Shown: one piece after another, positions 1-11,026 of the stretch
Layout of the letters: every line of letters starts with the position of its first letter
Position numbering within the stretch: the first letter of the stretch is position 1
Assembly: GCF_021018745.1 (NCBI RefSeq)
Contig: NZ_CP063845.1
Location: 2,232,001-2,296,000, forward strand
From: Gloeobacter morelensis MG652769
GTDB lineage: Bacteria > Cyanobacteriota > Cyanobacteriia > Gloeobacterales > Gloeobacteraceae
Length of the DNA stretch: 64,000 nt
Reading direction: 5' to 3'
Notes under the pieces: model-generated
What the model saw: only the letters and a program-made list of their open reading frames with translations
Database searches by the model: none
What the model was told of the DNA's origin: nothing
Position numbers and translations under genes: made by a program

Positions 1-1994
1 TGCGCGTCTGCTCCATCATCCGCCGTGCCAGGGTGGTGTTGAGGGGCGGCAGACCGAGGGCGCGGTCTTTGAAGACTTCGACTAATTGCCCGCCGGTGCC
101 GAAGAGCAGCACCGGTCCGAATTGGGCGTCGATGCTGCTGCCTAGGATCAGTTCGTAGCCGTCGAGGCGGACCATCGGCTGCACGCTCACCCCCAGAAAA
201 TGGGGTTTCTGCGGGGAGGGTTGGAGTTTGCCCGCGCGCTCCTGCGCCTCCACCGCCCCGGCGACAGCGCGGTAGGCGGCGCGCACGGCCGCTGCGTCCC
301 CGAGGTTCAGGTGCACCCCCTGCACGTCGCTCTTGTGGGTAATCGTTTCGGAGTGCAGCTTCACGACCACCGGGTAACCGATCGCCCCCGCGGCGGCGAC
401 GGCCGCCTCTTCGTCCGCTGCCACGCGCGTCTCGACCGTCGGGATGCCGTAGGCAGCCAGCAGCGCTTTGGCCTCAAATTCGGTGAGCAGCGTCCTGCCC
501 GCCTGCCGGGCGGCGGTGAGCACCCCTGCGGCGGCGGCCCGCTCGATGCCCGTGTCCGCTTCTGTGGCGCAGGGCGTCTCGTAGATGCCGCGCAGGTTGT
601 AGCTGTAGAGCCCCATGTAGTTGAAGACGCGCGCGGCGGTATCCGGATAGGTGTAAGTGGGAACGCCCGCGCGGTTGAGCAACGCTTCTCCCGCCGCCAC
701 TTCCGCTCCTCCCATCCAACTGGCCAAAATCGGCTTGTGGTGCAGGTCGCGGCTACATTCGACCAGTTGACGGGCGGTCTCGGTCGGCTGGCTCATCGCC
801 TGGGGGGTGAGGATCACCAGAAGCCCGTCGCTACCCGGATCGTGGGCGGCGGCGGCGAGCGCCCGGGTGTAGCGCTCGGGTTCAGCGTCGCCCAAAATGT
901 CGATCGGATTGCCGTGGCTCCAGTGGTCGGGCAGCAGTTGGTCCAGTTTGGCGACCGTCTCGGGCGACAGCGCGGCAAGCTCTCCGCCCGCGCCGACGAG
1001 CGCGTCGGTGGCGAGCACCCCCGGCCCGCCCGCGTTGGTGAGGATGGTGAGCCTGCGTCCCTGCGGACGCGGCTGTTTGGCGAGCACTTCGGCCATATTG
1101 AACAGCTCCGAGACGCTCGCCACCCGCAGAACGCCCGTGCGCCGGAAGGCGGCATCCAGCACCTCGTCGCTGCCGGTGAGGGCGCCTGTGTGGCTGGTGG
1201 CAGCCTGGGCCGCCGCCGCTGTCCGGCCCGCCTTGATGACGATGATCGGTTTGGTATAGGCCACCTCCCGCGCCGCCGACAAAAACGAGCGCGCGTCGCC
1301 GATCGATTCCATGTAGATGACGATGCTCTCGGTGCGGGGGTCATCCCCGAGATAGTAAATCCAGTCGCCCCAGCCCACATCGAGCATCGAGCCCATCGAG
1401 ACGAAGGCGCTGAAACCGACGTGCTCGCGAAAGCTCCAGTCGAGAATCGACGTGCAAAGAGCACCGCTCTGGCTGAGAAACGCGAGGCTGCCGGGATTGG
1501 CCATCGCACCGGCAAACGTGCCGTTGAAGCCCAGGTGCGGGTTCATCACCCCCAGGCAGTTGGGACCGACAATCCGCATCCCGCCCCTGCGCGCCTCGGC
1601 GAGCACCTGGCGCTCCAGTTCGGCCCCCGCCTCCCCCGTCTCCCGAAATCCGGCGGAGATTACAATGGCCCCCGGCACCCCCGCCTCGGCGCATGCGCGG
1701 ATCACCCCGGGCACCGTGGCGGCCGGGGTGACGACGATGGCCAGTTCCACCCGCTCACCGACCGCGGCAATGGTCGGGTAGGCTTTGACACCCAGCACGG
1801 CGGGCCGCTTGGGGTTGACCGGAAAGACCGTGCCGCCGAAGGGATTGCCCAGCAAATTGGCGAGGATCGTGCGGCCGACGCTGCCCGGCCGGTCGGTGGC
1901 GCCGATTACCGCCACACTTTTGGGAGCAAAGATGAGATCCAACGGTCGGCGCATCGAGCGCAAAACGTCCTGGGCCGGATCGGCGGTGAGCATC
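1..1994 (-). CDS. NDP-forming acyl-CoA synthetase (acetate-CoA ligase family), C-terminus off the window
   Basis: This is the first 664 codons of an ADP/NDP-forming acyl-CoA synthetase, which makes acyl-CoA from a carboxylic acid, CoA and ATP. It starts at ATG 1994 and has no stop before base 1. The N-terminus carries a Rossmann CoA-binding domain ([15 protein letters not shown], about residues 28-42), followed by the succinyl-CoA-ligase-like domain with [12 protein letters not shown] and a SQSGAL segment. The start of the ATP-grasp domain ([15 protein letters not shown], then [10 protein letters not shown]) falls near the window edge. The region downstream of ATP-grasp cannot be seen, so a C-terminal GNAT domain, known in some relatives, can be neither confirmed nor excluded. 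It lies 78 bases downstream of folC on the same strand. An alternative ATG at 2023 is in another frame. Confidence 0.85.
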
Positions 1995-2072
1995 CTGGAG
2001 CACCTGAGAAAATCTTTCCCATGCTACCGGCCGGCCCCGGAGGTCTTCCAGTCGCCGCGGCCACCAACCGCT

Positions 2073-3314
2073 TCATCGCTTTTGGAGGCGCGGCCACTCC
2101 CGCAGCACGGCTCCCGCCAGGTACAAAGAGCCGGCGATCACCGTCAGGCGCTCTGTATCACCGAGCCGCAGCGCTTCAGAAAAACCGGAGGCGCTTGCGA
2201 TGGAGCTCAGGCCCATAGTCTGCGCCATAAAGGCCAGCGTCTCGGGCGGATGGGAGCGGGCGTCGGGAATGGGGACGGCCACAAAAGTGTCCCCCGGACG
2301 GAGCAGGGCTCTCAAGACAGCTTGCGCGTCCTTGCTTTCAAGAATGCCCACGATCCAGCGGATAGATGCTTTGGGGTGAAGGCAGTCCAGGTAAGCGCGC
2401 AGAGCAACAGCACCGTCCTCGTTGTGGGCACCGTCGAGCAGCAGCCGCTCGCCCAGCCGCTGGTAGCGCCCCGGCCAGACGGTGTTTTCGAATCCGGCGC
2501 GGATCGATGTTTCATCAATAGGCAGTCCCCGCCCCCGGAGCACTTGGCAGGTGGCGAGGGCGGTGGCGCTATTTTGCAGCTGCACCCCGCCTGCGAGGGG
2601 AAGCCGGTAACGAATTCCCTGCCACTGCGCCTCACCCGGGGCGACCGCCCGGGCAGGCTCAGCCAAGGTGATCCCAACGTCCAACGCCAGTGCCTTTTTG
2701 GTAACTACCTGCATCGCTTCCGGGGACAGCGGCGCGCAGACCAGGGGGCAGCCGGACCGCAAAATCCCGGCTTTTTCGGCGGCGATGGCCGCCAGCGTGG
2801 AGCCGAGTTGCTCGCAGTGATCCAGACCGACACTGGTGATTACGCTCGCCAGCGGCGGCTCGAAGACGTTGGTGGCGTCGAGTCGTCCGCCCAGTCCGAC
2901 CTCGACCACCGCCACTTCGACGGCGGATTGGGCAAAGTACAAGAATGCGGCGGCCGTGACAATCTCGAACTGGGTGGGCTCCCCCAAACTTTTCGGCAAA
3001 TGCTCGGCGGCAGTTTTTACTGTTGCCAGGCACGCCTGCAAAGCCCCGTCCGAGATAAAAGCACCGCCTATCCAGATGCGCTCGTTCCAGTCGAGCAAGT
3101 GGGGTGAAGTGTAACGGCCCGTCCGATACCCGGCCGCCTGCAAGATATGGCTCAGATAAGCGCAGACCGAGCCTTTGCCATTGGTCCCCGCCACATGCAC
3201 GGCTTGGAAGGTAACCTGCGGCTCCCCCAGGCGCTTCAGCAGCGCACGGATGCGCTCCAAGCCCAGGTGAACGCCAAATTTTTGCAAGTGATCGAGATAG
3301 CCTCCAGCCGTCAT
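2073..3314 (-). CDS. folC: Folylpolyglutamate synthase / dihydrofolate synthase
   Basis: This cytosolic 413-residue enzyme adds glutamate to dihydropteroate or folate, forming dihydrofolate and folylpolyglutamates. The P-loop GTNGKGS is at residues 43-49. TSPHL (69-73) is the substrate-binding segment, VEVGLGGRLDATN (137-149) is the family signature, and LDHCEQLG with EKAG (164-183) is the metal and Mur-ligase-like region. WPGRYQ (280-285) and DGAHNEDG (294-301) mark the C-terminal domain. Length and motif order match bacterial FolC. Whether it has both activities or only one cannot be decided by eye. The acyl-CoA synthetase follows on the same strand after 78 bases. Confidence 0.93.
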   Translation of the reverse strand: MTAGGYLDHLQKFGVHLGLERIRALLKRLGEPQVTFQAVHVAGTNGKGSVCAYLSHILQAAGYRTGRYTSPHLLDWNERIWIGGAFISDGALQACLATVKTAAEHLPKSLGEPTQFEIVTAAAFLYFAQSAVEVAVVEVGLGGRLDATNVFEPPLASVITSVGLDHCEQLGSTLAAIAAEKAGILRSGCPLVCAPLSPEAMQVVTKKALALDVGITLAEPARAVAPGEAQWQGIRYRLPLAGGVQLQNSATALATCQVLRGRGLPIDETSIRAGFENTVWPGRYQRLGERLLLDGAHNEDGAVALRAYLDCLHPKASIRWIVGILESKDAQAVLRALLRPGDTFVAVPIPDARSHPPETLAFMAQTMGLSSIASASGFSEALRLGDTERLTVIAGSLYLAGAVLREWPRLQKR

Positions 3315-3371
3315 TGGTTTGGGTAGTGGATGTCTGCATTTGGACTATTGTGACGCACTGGACGCTCCTGC

Positions 3372-3572
3372 GGCGAAGCGGCTGGCTCGCCCCATCGCCG
3401 CAGTCGACACGCGTCGTGCAGGCCCTGTAGGAGTAGGCCGATCCCACCCGCCAATGCTCGTTCCCGACCGTGCCTTTAAGTCCGGGGGGTGTCGGGGGGC
3501 TGGCAGCCCCTGACGCGGGGAGGGGGAGAGCGCGAGAGGGGAACCCGAAGGGGGTTCCGCCTCTCGCTCACC
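3372..3572 (-). repeat. Structured 3'-end repeat, copy A (subfamily 1)
   Basis: This is one of four copies of a dispersed repeat in the window. It is listed in the orientation in which it follows mscL. The strongest element is a hairpin at 3532-3567, with arms GCGAGAGG and CCTCTCGC enclosing a second stem of GGAACCC with GGGTTCC and a CCTTC loop. It begins 72 bases after the mscL stop. A second hairpin built on GGGGCT and AGCCCC follows. The rest of the unit (3372-3480) is shared with copy B but not with copies C and D. Together with flanks it fills the 324-base gap between folC and mscL. Open frames through it encode Gly/Arg/Pro-rich peptides and are probably spurious. Confidence 0.85.
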
Positions 3573-3638
3573 CGCTGTCGAGCCAAACCAAAGAACCAAA
3601 GAACCCAAAAACGGCAAAAAATCCGGGAATGCCGCGGC

Positions 3639-4055
3639 TCACTTCGTCGGCGAACCCACCAGCACCGAAGTACAAAAAGGGCAGCGGCGCGCAGTGATCG
3701 GAATTTCGCTGGCGCACTCGGGACACTTCTTGGTGGTCGGGTCGGGGGACGGTTCCTTGCGCGCCTGCGAAATCAGGGCGTTCACCGGCAGCACGACCAA
3801 AAAGTAGACCACCGCCGCAATGATCAAAAACGAGACGACCGCGTTGATGAATTGGCCGTACATGAACTTGCTGTTGTTGATCGTAAAGTAGAGGCCGGAG
3901 AAGTCCGGCTGGCCGCCGATGGCGGCAATTAGCGGTGTGATGAAGCTTGAAACCAGGGTTTCGACGATTTTTCCGAAGGCGGCACCGATGACCACGCCCA
4001 CGGCTAGGTCGACGACATTCCCCCGCAGCAAAAATTGTTTGAATCCGTCCAGCAT
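3639..4055 (-). CDS. mscL: Large-conductance mechanosensitive channel with C-terminal zinc ribbon
   Basis: This inner-membrane channel opens under membrane tension to release solutes during hypo-osmotic shock. The 138-residue protein has the amphipathic N-terminus MLDGFKQFLLRGNVVDLAVG, TM1 at about 15-42 with the AVGVVIGAAFGKIV pore-lining core, and TM2 at about 71-92. The start at 4055 is chosen over an upstream ATG at 4091 because MscL proteins begin at this point. The unusual part is the tail: Cys111, 114, 125 and 128 form a CPEC-x10-CPFC zinc ribbon instead of the usual charged helical bundle. This is seen in some MscL relatives. The 3' end is followed by structured repeat copy A. Confidence 0.95.
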   Translation of the reverse strand: MLDGFKQFLLRGNVVDLAVGVVIGAAFGKIVETLVSSFITPLIAAIGGQPDFSGLYFTINNSKFMYGQFINAVVSFLIIAAVVYFLVVLPVNALISQARKEPSPDPTTKKCPECASEIPITARRCPFCTSVLVGSPTK

Positions 4056-4091
4056 CTTGAAACCTCCAATTGTCGAGATAAACATACACAA

Positions 4092-4435
4092 ATAATCTCA
4101 GAAAGTTGGCTGCTTTTCTTGTGCGCAAGCGTTGCTTTACCGAGCTATATCAATCGTGGAGGATCATACGTCATTCGTCCGGGCGGGCCAATCCGTGTGT
4201 GACTATCGGCAGGCTTCCAGAAGATCCCAGTTCAGGTGCAGACTGCCGGTGCGCGAGCGCTAAGCATGCCACTGTCTGCTGTTTTTGCCGCCGGAGCACC
4301 CATTTGCGGGCACCCGCCGCGAAATCGCCCCAGATAAGATCACCAAACTGCTCGAATAAGCGCGGTGGCTGTTTCCCAGGTTTTTCACCTTTTTTGCTTA
4401 CTTTGAAGTTGGCTACAGACAGGGAGGCTCGGCGT
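4092..4435. other. Intergenic region between mscL and the 4436 gene
   Basis: This is about 340 bases with no convincing gene on either strand. It separates the divergent mscL and the plus-strand gene at 4436, so it should hold both promoters. The last bases before the ATG contain a purine-rich GGGAGG, a good ribosome binding site for the downstream gene. I see no clear repeats or RNA fold. Confidence 0.5.
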
Positions 4436-4744
4436 ATGACAGGCAAAATTGACACCGAAGCATTTCTGGCGTCCGTGGGGCGCATTGCCCGCGCGGTCGA
4501 TCCGATTTTGAGGGTGATCCCCCACGATGAGAGCCGCTGCACGGTGCTCTACCCCGGTCTGGGCGATCAAGTCTGGGTGAAGGTCGGCCCGCACGAGGGG
4601 CTGTTCCATGTTTTCAAGTCGCGCCTCAGCGAGCCGAAACCTGCCCACCTCGGTCTGATTACCCCGGCGGGCGCCGACTTTCTCAGGCAAGTATTGAGCG
4701 AGTACGTCGAGGAAGTGGGCCATCCGAATATCCGCATGCTGTAA
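4436..4744 (+). CDS. Hypothetical protein, 102 residues
   Basis: This small soluble protein of unrecognised family is translated from ATG 4436 behind a GGGAGG ribosome binding site. It is of mixed alpha/beta character with no signal peptide or membrane segment, and its sequence (for example FLASVGRIARAVDPIL and DQVWVKVGPHEGLFHVFKSR) has normal protein composition and good GC3 bias. The stop TAA lies 4 bases before the ATG of the host-attachment-type gene, so the two are very probably co-translated. An in-frame upstream extension to 4106 crosses an apparently non-coding region and is not preferred. Function unknown. Confidence 0.75.
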   Translation: MTGKIDTEAFLASVGRIARAVDPILRVIPHDESRCTVLYPGLGDQVWVKVGPHEGLFHVFKSRLSEPKPAHLGLITPAGADFLRQVLSEYVEEVGHPNIRML

Positions 4745-4748
4745 TGAC

Positions 4749-5240
4749 ATGAACGATATTCTGGTATTGGCGATCGACGCGGCGCGCGCCCGTTTTTTGG
4801 CCCTGGAGCGGCCGGAATTTCCCGAATGGGAGCCCGGGCCGACGCTTGTCGAAGGGGAGGCGCTCATCAACGCCGAGCGCGAGGCGGCCGGGCGGCAGCT
4901 GTGGTCTGAGATTAAGACGGGGCGCAACCGTGGACCGGGAGCCGGTCCTGCCCACGCCTACGACGATCACCGCGAAAATCACGCGGAGGAGTTCGAGCGG
5001 CGCTTTGCCAGGTTGGTCGCCCAGGAGGCCGCCCGCCGCGCTGACCGGTTTCAGGTGCGTCAGGTAGTGCTGGTGGCGGAGCGGCGGATGCTCGGGTTTG
5101 TCCGCGAGGCGCTCGCTCCGCTATTGGGTGCTCAGGTGCGCCTGGAGGAGTTGGCTAAGGATCTCTGCAAACTGAGGGCGGCTGAGTTGCAGGCGCATCT
5201 GGCGGGGGAAAACTTGCTGCCGGCGCACCGGCGGCCATAG
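4749..5240 (+). CDS. Host attachment protein family (PF10116-like)
   Basis: This 163-residue cytosolic protein resembles the family annotated as required for attachment to host cells. Supporting features are the N-terminal ILVLAIDAARARFLALE strand-helix, the central HAYDDHRENHAEEFERRFAR segment, and the C-terminal VRQVVLVAERRMLGFVREAL and LAKDLCKL motifs. The family fold resembles release-factor eRF1 domains and its biochemical role is poorly understood, so the name should not be read as function in a free-living cyanobacterium. It begins 4 bases after the 4436 gene, suggesting a two-gene operon, and its 3' end is followed by structured repeat copy B. Confidence 0.8.
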   Translation: MNDILVLAIDAARARFLALERPEFPEWEPGPTLVEGEALINAEREAAGRQLWSEIKTGRNRGPGAGPAHAYDDHRENHAEEFERRFARLVAQEAARRADRFQVRQVVLVAERRMLGFVREALAPLLGAQVRLEELAKDLCKLRAAELQAHLAGENLLPAHRRP

Positions 5241-5289
5241 AGCAGTTTGAAGTTGCCTAGATAATCGTTTTCAGCCTGGCGGTTGGTTT

Positions 5290-5505
5290 TGCACGAGGGT
5301 CTGTGGGTGCGAGAGGCGGAACCCCCTTCGGGTTCCCCTCTCGCGCTCTCCCCTCCCCGCGTCAGGGGCTGCCAGCCCCCGACACCCCCGGACTTAGGGG
5401 CACGGTCGAGAACGAGCATTGGCGGGTGGGATCGGCTTACTCCTACAGGGCCTGCACGACGCGTGTCGACTGCAGCGATGGGGCTGGCTCGCCGCTGAGC
5501 TGCGA
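5290..5505 (+). repeat. Structured 3'-end repeat, copy B (subfamily 1)
   Basis: This copy lies downstream of, and in the same orientation as, the host-attachment-type gene. The main hairpin is at 5309-5344: arms GCGAGAGG (5309-5316) and CCTCTCGC (5337-5344), an unpaired C, then GGAACCC/GGGTTCC closed by a CCTTC loop. A second hairpin is at 5361-5383 around GGGGCTGCCAGCCCC. The tail from about 5395 to 5505, including TTACTCCTACAGGGCC, matches copy A closely but is absent from copies C and D. The unit and its flanks fill the 343-base gap before the porin. There is no T-run directly after the main hairpin, so it is not a textbook terminator. Confidence 0.85.
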
Positions 5506-5583
5506 AGGCATTGGGGTGTGGGGTGGCTCAGGCAAACGCCGTGCAAAACTTGGACAGGAAACGGTTTTTCCCTGGCACCTACT

Positions 5584-7101
5584 CTAAAAATCGAACGTTG
5601 CGCGCAGGGTGCCGACTTGTACGGTTGGGTTTTCGCGGTTGTTTTCGGGATTGAAGATCGTGAGCAACCCGGGGGTGATCGAGATGCGGTCGGTGAGGCG
5701 GATGCGATAGAAAATTTCGAGATGCACTGCCCCGTCCGGATCCTGAAACTTGTTGCCTAGATCGCTACGCACCACGCGGGGCGGTTGGCCGACGACGAGG
5801 CCGCCCAGGTTGCCCTTGCCTCCCAGGTCCGCGAAGGCAAAGGAGAGCGCGTAGTTGACGATGCTGGATCCTGGGCGGGAGGGTAGATCGTCGGCGCGCG
5901 CCTCGGTGAGGCCGAACCAGCCGCCGATTTGCAAGCCTGGGGAAATTTTCCAGAACCCCTGCAGGCCGTAGGAATCGGCGAAGACGCGCTTGCTGTCGCC
6001 GTCGAAGGGGTCGTTGGCCCGTTCGCTGCCGGTGCCGGTGTCGAGAGCGTTGAAGGTGCGGATATAGCTCAAGCCAATCCCGGTGGTCTTGCTCGGCTGG
6101 AAGTTCAATTGGGCGAGTATCCCGGTGGGCAGGAAGCGGTCGGTCTGCCTGGCATCGTCGAGATCGTCGTCCTCGGCCAGGGAGCCGAAGTCGGCCACGA
6201 AACCCGCCGAGAGGGTGAGGGTCTTGGTGGCCTCCCAGCGCACGCCCGCGCCGGTGCCGCTGATGAGCCGGTAAATGGCGTTGCGCTGGCCGAAGCGCGA
6301 GATGGCACCGCTGCCGGTGCTGCCCACCAGCGGATGGAGTGCGTCGGTAAAGTCGTCGAGGCGGCCCCCCAGAGCTCCGATGTAGACGCGCAGATTTTTG
6401 GCGAGGTCGAAGCGGTACTCCAGCCGGGCGACGTTGAAGACCCGGTTGGTGTTGCCCCCTACCCCGAGACGGGCCATGTCGCTGCCGGCAAGCGAACCGT
6501 AGTTGGGAAAATCGCCCGCCTGCAGCCGCACCCGCAGGCGGTCGTTGCGGCCGAAGGTCGTGTCGAAGGTGAGGCGTGCCCGGCCGCTGAAGCGCACGGC
6601 GGTGCTGTCGTCCTCGTCCTCGTCGTCGATCGGGTTGCTGAGGGTGCTCAGGCCGAAGATCACCTGGCCGCTCATGGTGGTTTTGCTGTCAAATGGGGCG
6701 TACTTGGCCCGATCCAGGCGCTTTTCGAGGTTTTCGAGGCGGGCGGTGAGCGATTCGCGCTCGGGAAGAAACTCCAGTTGCAGCCGCCGCAGGGCGTCGA
6801 ATTGTTCGGCATCCAGCGCATTTGCCTGTTGCGCCGATTTTTCGACGGCCGCGAGCACCCGGCCGAGGCGAACGGCAAATTCGGCGCGCGAGATGAGCAG
6901 CGCATGCGGATGGGCAGGGTCCGGCAGGCCCAGCCGGCGCTCCAGGCCCGCAAGCGTGCGCTCGGCCCACTCGCCTGAGCGTACATCCGCCAGCTGCGAG
7001 ACGGCAGGGTCCGGCTCAGCTGCCAGTGGCCCCGCTCCGAGCAACAGCGAGGCGAGCAGGGCGGCTAACCCGCGATTTCGGCGGGCGCTACGGCGGGCCA
7101 T
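5584..7101 (-). CDS. Outer-membrane porin of the cyanobacterial SLH/OprB-like family
   Basis: This 505-residue protein probably forms an outer-membrane beta-barrel for ion or small-solute uptake. A signal peptide spans about residues 1-28 (twin Arg, then [18 protein letters not shown]). It is followed by a short SLH-like region (about 36-90, with [19 protein letters not shown]), a helical coiled coil (about 98-132, [20 protein letters not shown]) and alternating beta strands to a C-terminal Phe (GTLRATFDF), typical of barrel proteins. This order matches cyanobacterial iron-uptake-type porins. Its ATG lies 37 bases inside the 3' end of the epimerase gene, so translation is probably coupled. 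It is the last gene of the polysaccharide operon. The transported substrate cannot be deduced. Confidence 0.85.
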   Translation of the reverse strand: MARRSARRNRGLAALLASLLLGAGPLAAEPDPAVSQLADVRSGEWAERTLAGLERRLGLPDPAHPHALLISRAEFAVRLGRVLAAVEKSAQQANALDAEQFDALRRLQLEFLPERESLTARLENLEKRLDRAKYAPFDSKTTMSGQVIFGLSTLSNPIDDEDEDDSTAVRFSGRARLTFDTTFGRNDRLRVRLQAGDFPNYGSLAGSDMARLGVGGNTNRVFNVARLEYRFDLAKNLRVYIGALGGRLDDFTDALHPLVGSTGSGAISRFGQRNAIYRLISGTGAGVRWEATKTLTLSAGFVADFGSLAEDDDLDDARQTDRFLPTGILAQLNFQPSKTTGIGLSYIRTFNALDTGTGSERANDPFDGDSKRVFADSYGLQGFWKISPGLQIGGWFGLTEARADDLPSRPGSSIVNYALSFAFADLGGKGNLGGLVVGQPPRVVRSDLGNKFQDPDGAVHLEIFYRIRLTDRISITPGLLTIFNPENNRENPTVQVGTLRATFDF

Positions 7102-8111
7102 CGCGGGCGGACGGTGGTGGTGGTGCGCACAACGGGTGTGGCGGCGCTCAGGTAATCGCGGTACCAGCAGACGAAGCGCTCGATGCCGACGGTGAGGGGG
7201 GTGCTCGGTTTGAAGCCGACTTCGCGCATCAGGTCGTCCACATCGGCGCAGGTGGCGGGCACGTCGCCGGGTTGCATCGGCAGCAGGTTTTTCACGGCCC
7301 GCTTGCCCAGGGCCTGCTCGATGACTTCGATAAATTCAATCAGACTCACCGGCTGGTGGTTGCCGATGTTGTAGATGCGGTAGGGGGCAGCTCCTGTATT
7401 GGTGGGAACGCGGGGGAGGAGGCGGACAATCCCTTCGACGATGTCGTCGATATAGGTGAAGTCGCGCTGCATGTGGCCGTGGTTGTAGACGTCGATGGGC
7501 TTGCCTGCTTCGATGGCCTGGACGAACTTGAAGTAGGCCATGTCCGGCCGTCCCCAGGGGCCGTAGACGGTAAAAAAGCGCAATCCCGTGGTCGGCAGGG
7601 CGTACAGGTGGCTGTAGGCGTGGGCCATCAACTCGTTCGCTTTTTTGGTGGCGGCGTAGAGCGAGACCGGGTGATCGACGTTGTCGGCCACCGAGAAGGG
7701 CGCTTTGGTGTTGGCGCCGTAGACCGAACTGGAGGAGGCGTAGACCAGATGCTCGATGCCGCTGGTGCGGCAGCACTCCAGCAGGTTGACGAAGCCGCTC
7801 AAGTTGCTGTCGACGTAGGCGAAGGGGTTTTTGAGCGAGTAGCGCACCCCTGCCTGGGCCGCCAGGTGGACGACACAGTCGAACGATTCGCTTTCGAATA
7901 GTTCGAACATGGCCGGGCGGCGGGCGATGTCGAGGTGCCGGAAAGCGAAGTGCCCATGCGGCACCAGCCGTGCGAGGCGCGCTTCTTTGAGGCGCACGTC
8001 GTAGTAGCTGTTGAGGTTGTCGATGCCGTAGACTTTGCTGCCTTCCTGGAGCAGACGCGCCGCCAGGTGGTAGCCGATGAAGCCGGCTACCCCGGTGATT
8101 AGGACTTTCAT
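7065..8111 (-). CDS. NAD-dependent epimerase, UDP-glucuronate 4-epimerase-like
   Basis: This is a 348-residue extended short-chain dehydrogenase that probably interconverts UDP-glucuronate and UDP-galacturonate. The NAD motif GVAGFIG is at 7-13, the active-site pair is Tyr152 and Lys156 (YAATKKANE), and Ser is supplied by YASSSSVYG (124-132). The RYSLKNP and NPFAYVDSN segments and [13 protein letters not shown] are characteristic of the UDP-glucuronate 4-epimerase subgroup. The same operon encodes a UDP-glucose 6-dehydrogenase that would supply the substrate, which supports the assignment. The last 37 bases overlap the porin start. Specificity remains an inference. Confidence 0.88.
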   Translation of the reverse strand: MKVLITGVAGFIGYHLAARLLQEGSKVYGIDNLNSYYDVRLKEARLARLVPHGHFAFRHLDIARRPAMFELFESESFDCVVHLAAQAGVRYSLKNPFAYVDSNLSGFVNLLECCRTSGIEHLVYASSSSVYGANTKAPFSVADNVDHPVSLYAATKKANELMAHAYSHLYALPTTGLRFFTVYGPWGRPDMAYFKFVQAIEAGKPIDVYNHGHMQRDFTYIDDIVEGIVRLLPRVPTNTGAAPYRIYNIGNHQPVSLIEFIEVIEQALGKRAVKNLLPMQPGDVPATCADVDDLMREVGFKPSTPLTVGIERFVCWYRDYLSAATPVVRTTTTVRPRWPAVAPAEIAG

Positions 8112-8144
8112 GGCTTGACTCGCTGGATGTAGGTGTGGATGGCG

Positions 8145-9962
<1,818 letters not shown>

Positions 9963-9965
9963 GGC

Positions 9966-11024
9966 TTACTCCTGGGCCGCAGCGGCAGTCGGCACCGGCG
10001 CGGGTGGTACCGTAGCGGACGCACCCAGGCGCTCGGTGAGGTAGCGGTTGAGCTGCTTCTCCATCCCAGCCAGCATCGCCTCCAGTTCGGCGTCGTACTC
10101 GCCGCCGAGGCTCAGGGCGCGCACCAGCGGGCGCAAGAACGCCTGGTGGCGCCGGTGGCCGAGGCGGTCGAGGCGCTTTTGAAAGTACTTGTCCTTGGCC
10201 AGGCCCCACTTTTTGCGAAAATGCTTGAGGCTCGCCAGTTCCCAGGCGTCGCTCCAGCGCAGCAGGAAGTAGGACAGATCCGACCAGTCGAAGGGCGGTC
10301 CCGGCACGTAGGTCACCACCGAGTCGGGTTCGACCCAGATGCTGCCCCCCGCCTGCTGCACCGTCAGACAAAAATCGATGTGCTCGCGGGTGCTCAGCAA
10401 CTGTTCGTCGAGGGGACCGAGGCGGCCCATCAGCGAGGCGCGCACCAGCACGCAGTGAAATTCGGCAAATTCGCAGGGGCGGCGGGCGGTCTTGCCCAGC
10501 ACCTCGGCGAGGGGGCGGTTGACGAAGTAGTGCTTTTCGTGGATGCGGCGCTCGTCGCGGCCATCTTCATCGGTTTGCTGGAGGATGCGCGCTTCGCCGC
10601 CCGCCAGGTGCACGCGCTCCTCGCCGGGAGTGCCGATGCAGACGAGCGGACCGACCACGGCGGCACCGGTGGTCTCGGCGCAGTCGACCAGCCGCTCCAG
10701 CCAGCCCGCGGTGACCTGGATGTCGTTATCGACAAATACGACGTAATCGCTGTCGCCGCAGTGGGCCAGGCCCAGGTTGCGCGCCTGGTTGGGGGCCAGG
10801 TAGTGTGCGGTGCGGATCAGTTCGAACCCACGAAGGGCGGCTTGCTGTTGCAAGTAGCGCTGCACCGGCTCGGGGGAGCCGCCGTCGACGTAGACGAGCT
10901 TGAAGGGATAGCCCGTGTGGGTATAGAGGCTTTCGAGCGACTCGCGCGTGTAGCTGAAGCGCTCGCGCGGCGAGACGATAAGGCAGACGGTTGGCTTGCG
11001 CATGGTAAATATCCCAGAGTGCAT
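9966..11024 (-). CDS. Glycosyltransferase family 2
   Basis: This 352-residue GT-A fold transferase presumably adds a sugar to the operon's polysaccharide. The nucleotide-binding strand LVYVDGGSPEPVQRYL (43-58) and the metal-binding DND (residues 99-101 in VVFVDNDIQV) are visible, as is the APNQARNLGLAH segment typical of GT2. The C-terminal 100 residues are basic and end in an Ala/Pro-rich tail. The start could be ATG 11024 or the second ATG at 11003 (MRKPTVCLIVS). The longer form is given because it starts only 2 bases after the preceding gene's stop. Donor and acceptor are unknown. Confidence 0.87.
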   Translation of the reverse strand: MHSGIFTMRKPTVCLIVSPRERFSYTRESLESLYTHTGYPFKLVYVDGGSPEPVQRYLQQQAALRGFELIRTAHYLAPNQARNLGLAHCGDSDYVVFVDNDIQVTAGWLERLVDCAETTGAAVVGPLVCIGTPGEERVHLAGGEARILQQTDEDGRDERRIHEKHYFVNRPLAEVLGKTARRPCEFAEFHCVLVRASLMGRLGPLDEQLLSTREHIDFCLTVQQAGGSIWVEPDSVVTYVPGPPFDWSDLSYFLLRWSDAWELASLKHFRKKWGLAKDKYFQKRLDRLGHRRHQAFLRPLVRALSLGGEYDAELEAMLAGMEKQLNRYLTERLGASATVPPAPVPTAAAAQE

Positions 11025-11026
11025 TG

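Noticed and set aside
200-2218. 672-codon plus-strand open frame opposite the acyl-CoA synthetase
   Set aside because: It is rich in Arg, Gly, Pro, His and Ala with no family motif. The minus strand encodes a clear NDP-forming acyl-CoA synthetase; the frame is a high-GC shadow.
5283-5587. Several open frames over repeat B encoding Arg/Gly/Pro-rich peptides, also seen over repeats A, C and D
   Set aside because: They occur in several frames at once, follow the repeat and its hairpins, and show no independent coding signal. They are better explained by the repeat.
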